From contig JBGPLH010000193.1 in the NCBI GenBank assembly GCA_041486365.1, positions 1-6,437 of the forward strand: DNA of 6,437 bases. The letters run 5' to 3'. The position numbers and the translations under genes are program-made. Below, one piece after another: positions 6,413 through 6,437 of the stretch. Under the pieces are notes generated by a model, which ran no database searches, had not been told where the DNA came from, and saw nothing but the letters and a program-made list of their open reading frames with translations. The stretch is from JBGPLH01 sp041486365 [NCBI: Thermodesulfobacteriota bacterium] (GTDB taxonomy: Bacteria > JAUYMQ01). Every line of letters begins with the position of its first letter. Position 1 is the first letter of the stretch.

Positions 6413-6437
6413 CGGGAGGCGCACGGCCTCCGCCCGG

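Overview
The window is GC-rich bacterial chromosomal DNA: third codon positions are strongly G/C, long antisense open frames are common, genes are tightly packed, and purine-rich Shine-Dalgarno sites precede most starts. It holds no mobile element, rRNA, tRNA or CRISPR array that I could see. The mix of an LLM-family flavin/F420 oxidoreductase, a single-cluster ferredoxin, a PAPS-type sulfotransferase and a short membrane protein of the urate-oxidase N-terminal type fits an uncultured, probably aerobic, high-GC lineage (for example Methylomirabilota/Rokubacteria-like, Eisenbacteria, Acidobacteriota or Myxococcota). That placement is a guess, because no phylogenetic marker is present.

Layout from left to right. 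(1) 1-114, minus strand: the first 38 codons of a secreted protein with a clear signal peptide and Shine-Dalgarno, cut by the window edge. (2) 115-500: a divergent intergenic region with an AT-richer island near 300-362, two small palindromes and a short direct repeat. (3) 501-1499, plus: a sulfotransferase. (4) 1595-1783, plus: a 62-residue ferredoxin-like Fe-S protein. (5) 1932-4751, plus: a complete AcnA/IRP1-type aconitase with all three cluster cysteines. (6) 4748-5596, plus: an LLM-class oxidoreductase whose ATG overlaps the aconitase stop codon (ATGA). (7) 5627-5655: a strong GC hairpin between convergent genes, probably a two-way terminator. (8) 5682-6371, minus: a six-helix membrane protein related to the membrane domain of PuuD-type urate hydroxylases but lacking the cytochrome c part. 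A 12-base palindrome lies 30 bases upstream of its start.

How the genes work together: aconitase supplies the citrate-to-isocitrate step of the TCA cycle. The LLM enzyme is almost certainly cotranscribed and translationally coupled with it. The ferredoxin and sulfotransferase point the same way and may be in the same transcription unit, but gaps of 95 and 148 bases leave this open. No biochemical pathway obviously joins all four. I see no clear sign of a new defence, mobile or RNA-based system. The most interesting points are the unexpected aconitase-LLM coupling, the cytochrome-less urate-oxidase-like membrane protein, and the ferredoxin with serine in place of a cluster cysteine.
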